Shown here: positions 62,649 through 64,000 of the stretch, piece after piece
Layout: each line of letters opens with the position of its first letter
Position numbering within the stretch: position 1 is the stretch's first letter
Program-made: the position numbers and the translations under genes
From: Marinithermofilum abyssi
Lineage (GTDB): Bacteria > Bacillota > Bacilli > Thermoactinomycetales > DSM-45169
NCBI RefSeq assembly: GCF_014641195.1
Contig: NZ_BMHQ01000002.1
Coordinates: 124,001-188,000 of the forward strand
Direction: 5' to 3'
Length of the DNA: 64,000 nt
Notes under the pieces: generated by a model
Seen by the model: only the letters and a program-made list of their open reading frames with translations
What the model was told of the DNA's origin: nothing
Database searches by the model: none

Positions 62649-63359
62649 ATGGATATGATGGATGCAAACCAAATCATCGAATTTATCCAGAAAAGCGAAA
62701 AGAAAACCCCCGTCAAAGTACATATCAAAGGGGATCTGAATGGCATCGATTTTGGGCCTGATGTCCATTCCTTTATCAACGGCGGCGTGGGCGTTCTCTT
62801 TGGAGACTGGAAAGTGATCCAACCTTTGTTGAAGCAACATGAGGATAAAATCGAAGACCTGGTGGTAGAAAACGATCGCCGGAACTCCGCCATTCCCTTG
62901 CTCGACCTGAAAGGGGTGGAAGCACGGATCGAGCCCGGTGCGATCATCCGTGATCAGGTGGAAATCGGAAAAAACGCCGTCATCATGATGGGGGCCATGA
63001 TCAACATCGGCGCCGTGATCGGTGAAGGCACCATGATCGACATGAATGTGGTGGTCGGTGGCCGCGGCACGATCGGGAAAAACTGCCACATCGGAGCAGG
63101 CGCCGTGATTGCCGGTGTGATCGAACCGCCGTCAGCCAAACCGGTGATTATCGAGGATGATGTGGTCGTCGGCGCTAATGCGGTAATCTTGGAAGGGGTT
63201 CGCGTCGGCAAAGGATCCGTCGTCGCCGCCGGAGCCGTTGTCGTGGAGGATGTACCGGAAAACTCCGTTGTAGCGGGAACCCCGGCCAAAGTGATCAAAA
63301 AGATCGACGAAAAAACCCGCTCCAAAACGGAAATCAAACAGGAACTGCGTCAACTGTAA
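62649..63359 (+). CDS. dapH: Tetrahydrodipicolinate N-acetyltransferase
   Basis: A 236-residue left-handed beta-helix acetyltransferase catalysing the first committed step of the acetylated branch of lysine/diaminopimelate synthesis. It starts [20 protein letters not shown] as Bacillus DapH does, which fixes the start at ATG 62649. Hexapeptide repeats extend from about residue 90 ([20 protein letters not shown], then [20 protein letters not shown]) through [20 protein letters not shown] to [31 protein letters not shown] lies about 10 nt upstream. It precedes a class III aminotransferase gene. Confidence 0.95.
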   Translation: MDMMDANQIIEFIQKSEKKTPVKVHIKGDLNGIDFGPDVHSFINGGVGVLFGDWKVIQPLLKQHEDKIEDLVVENDRRNSAIPLLDLKGVEARIEPGAIIRDQVEIGKNAVIMMGAMINIGAVIGEGTMIDMNVVVGGRGTIGKNCHIGAGAVIAGVIEPPSAKPVIIEDDVVVGANAVILEGVRVGKGSVVAAGAVVVEDVPENSVVAGTPAKVIKKIDEKTRSKTEIKQELRQL

Positions 63360-63375
63360 GCAGAAACAATCATTC

Positions 63376-63404
63376 CGGGCCCTCTGCGGGCCCGCCTTTT
63401 ATAT
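63376..63404 (+). terminator. Terminator or attenuator between dapH and the aminotransferase gene
   Basis: CGGGCCC (63376-63382) pairs with GGGCCCG (63388-63394), followed by CCTTTTATATTT. The next gene begins 33 bp later, so it may reduce expression by attenuation. Confidence 0.7.
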
Positions 63405-63436
63405 TTATGGAACGCCGGATCAAGGAGGAGTCGGAT

Positions 63437-64000
63437 GTGAGTGACTGGCAAGCCAGGGATCGGCAATACCTGCTCCCCACCTATAAGCGCCTGCCCATCG
63501 CCATTGCCGAAGCTAGAGGGAATCGATTGATCGACACCGAAGGAAAGTCCTATCTGGATCTCTTCACCGGATTGGCGGTAAACATCCTGGGGCATTCCCA
63601 TCCCAAAGTTATCAAAGCGCTGCATGAACAAGGGGAGAAGTTCCTTCATATCTCCAACGTCTTTTTAAATCCCCCTGCCATCCGTCTGGCCGAACGGCTG
63701 ATCGAACAGAGCATCCCGGGCAAAGTGTTTTTCTCCAATTCCGGGGCGGAAGCGACAGAAGCCGCTGTCAAATTGGTGCACAAGTGGGCCCAGGCAGACG
63801 GACAAGGAAGGCGCGGGTTCGTCGTGATGAAAAACAGCTTCCATGGGCGGACTTTGGGAGCTGTGCGTCTCACCCGCCAGCCGGGAGTATATCAGGATTT
63901 CCCTCAGCCGGATGTTCCCGTTTATGAAGTAGAGCCCAATAACCGGGAAGAGCTGCGCCGCATCGTTACCGAAAATCGGCCCGCTGCCATCCTGGCCGAG
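63437..64000 (+). CDS. Class III aminotransferase, ArgD/acetylornithine-like (partial)
   Basis: The frame is open from GTG 63437 (AAGGAGGAG 6 nt upstream) to the window edge, 188 codons. DRQYLLPTYKRLPIAIAEAR, LIDTEGKSYLDLFTGLAVNI, then LGHSHPKVIKAL match the N-terminus of acetylornithine aminotransferases. FFSNSGAEATEAAVKL is the PLP-phosphate-binding motif and KNSFHGRTLGA the next conserved block. The Lys that binds PLP would lie beyond the window. ArgD enzymes can also act on N-acyl-diaminopimelate precursors, so it could supply the step after DapH. The canonical Bacillus acetyl-DAP aminotransferase is class I/II (PatA), not class III. Confidence 0.8.
   Translation, partial: MSDWQARDRQYLLPTYKRLPIAIAEARGNRLIDTEGKSYLDLFTGLAVNILGHSHPKVIKALHEQGEKFLHISNVFLNPPAIRLAERLIEQSIPGKVFFSNSGAEATEAAVKLVHKWAQADGQGRRGFVVMKNSFHGRTLGAVRLTRQPGVYQDFPQPDVPVYEVEPNNREELRRIVTENRPAAILAE

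Noticed and set aside
1-64000. rRNA, tRNA, prophage or origin of replication
   Set aside because: I looked for tRNA-like cloverleaf ends, conserved rRNA segments, phage structural genes, and DnaA-box clusters and found none I could support.

Overview
The window looks like part of a spore-forming Bacillota chromosome of roughly 50-55% GC. Family-level content is Bacillales-like: a YheC/YheD-type spore-coat ATP-grasp protein, YfkAB, a yunC-yunD-yunE-yunF block, BdbC/BdbD, a DapH-type acetylase, and AGGAGG ribosome-binding sites with many GTG/TTG starts. Thermoactinomycetaceae is my guess from overall character; no rRNA, tRNA or other marker is present to prove it.

Layout. 1-6.0 kb is an accessory strip: remnants of a GspE/PilB ATPase, a GPP34 protein, MurG and a DUF3179 protein lie around a YheC/D-like gene and a CHRD gene, followed by a minus-strand array of DUF3179 paralogs. 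One paralog carries an in-frame TGA exactly where its sisters have the first Cys of a CxxCH motif. 6-15 kb holds pdxK, a GNAT gene with a decayed twin, a DUF523/DUF1722 protein, a TIGR01777 epimerase, DUF3891, a Tyr/Pro-rich coat-like protein, yfkAB and a VOC-DinB fusion. 15.5-18.3 kb has bdbC-bdbD and a dicarboxylate/glutamate symporter. 18.5-24.6 kb has an RluA-type pseudouridine synthase and the yun block. 24.7-31 kb carries a JAMM (M67) peptidase with pncB, then a NarK-like transporter, a molybdopterin oxidoreductase and a frameshifted GNAT gene. 31-36 kb mixes a GMC oxidoreductase, an oxalate decarboxylase remnant, a two-domain rhodanese, a prfC remnant and a methyltransferase. 36.2-42.1 kb is a seven-gene cobalamin nucleotide-loop and salvage operon (cobT-cobD-cobU-cobS-cobC-cbiZ-cbiB). 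43-47.2 kb is an RND efflux pump divergent from a PadR regulator. 47.2-48 kb holds a structured IS200/IS605-type right end, resembling an orphan omega-RNA, abutting a broken lipoprotein-like gene. 48-57 kb carries an amino-acid permease, aceB-aceA, three small genes, and a DUF485/acetate symporter pair. 57-60 kb is a two-component system in which both genes are disrupted, next to an internally duplicated envelope protein. 60-64 kb has an MHS-family transporter with a cre-like site, IS1182 and golvesin-domain debris, dapH, and the start of a class III aminotransferase cut by the window edge.

How the genes work together. The aceBA glyoxylate shunt and the acetate symporter form an acetate/C2 utilisation neighbourhood. 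The cob operon completes or salvages corrinoids; no corrin-ring genes are visible here. NarK-like transport plus the molybdoenzyme suggests nitrate assimilation, although no nitrite reductase is present. dapH followed by an ArgD-like aminotransferase suggests consecutive steps of the acetylated diaminopimelate route.

The most distinctive feature overall is the number of half-decayed genes (about fifteen fragments or frameshifts) scattered between healthy operons. Systems most worth a second look are the DUF3179 array with its Cys-to-TGA copy, the orphan omega-RNA-like segment, and the disrupted two-component system with its repeat protein.
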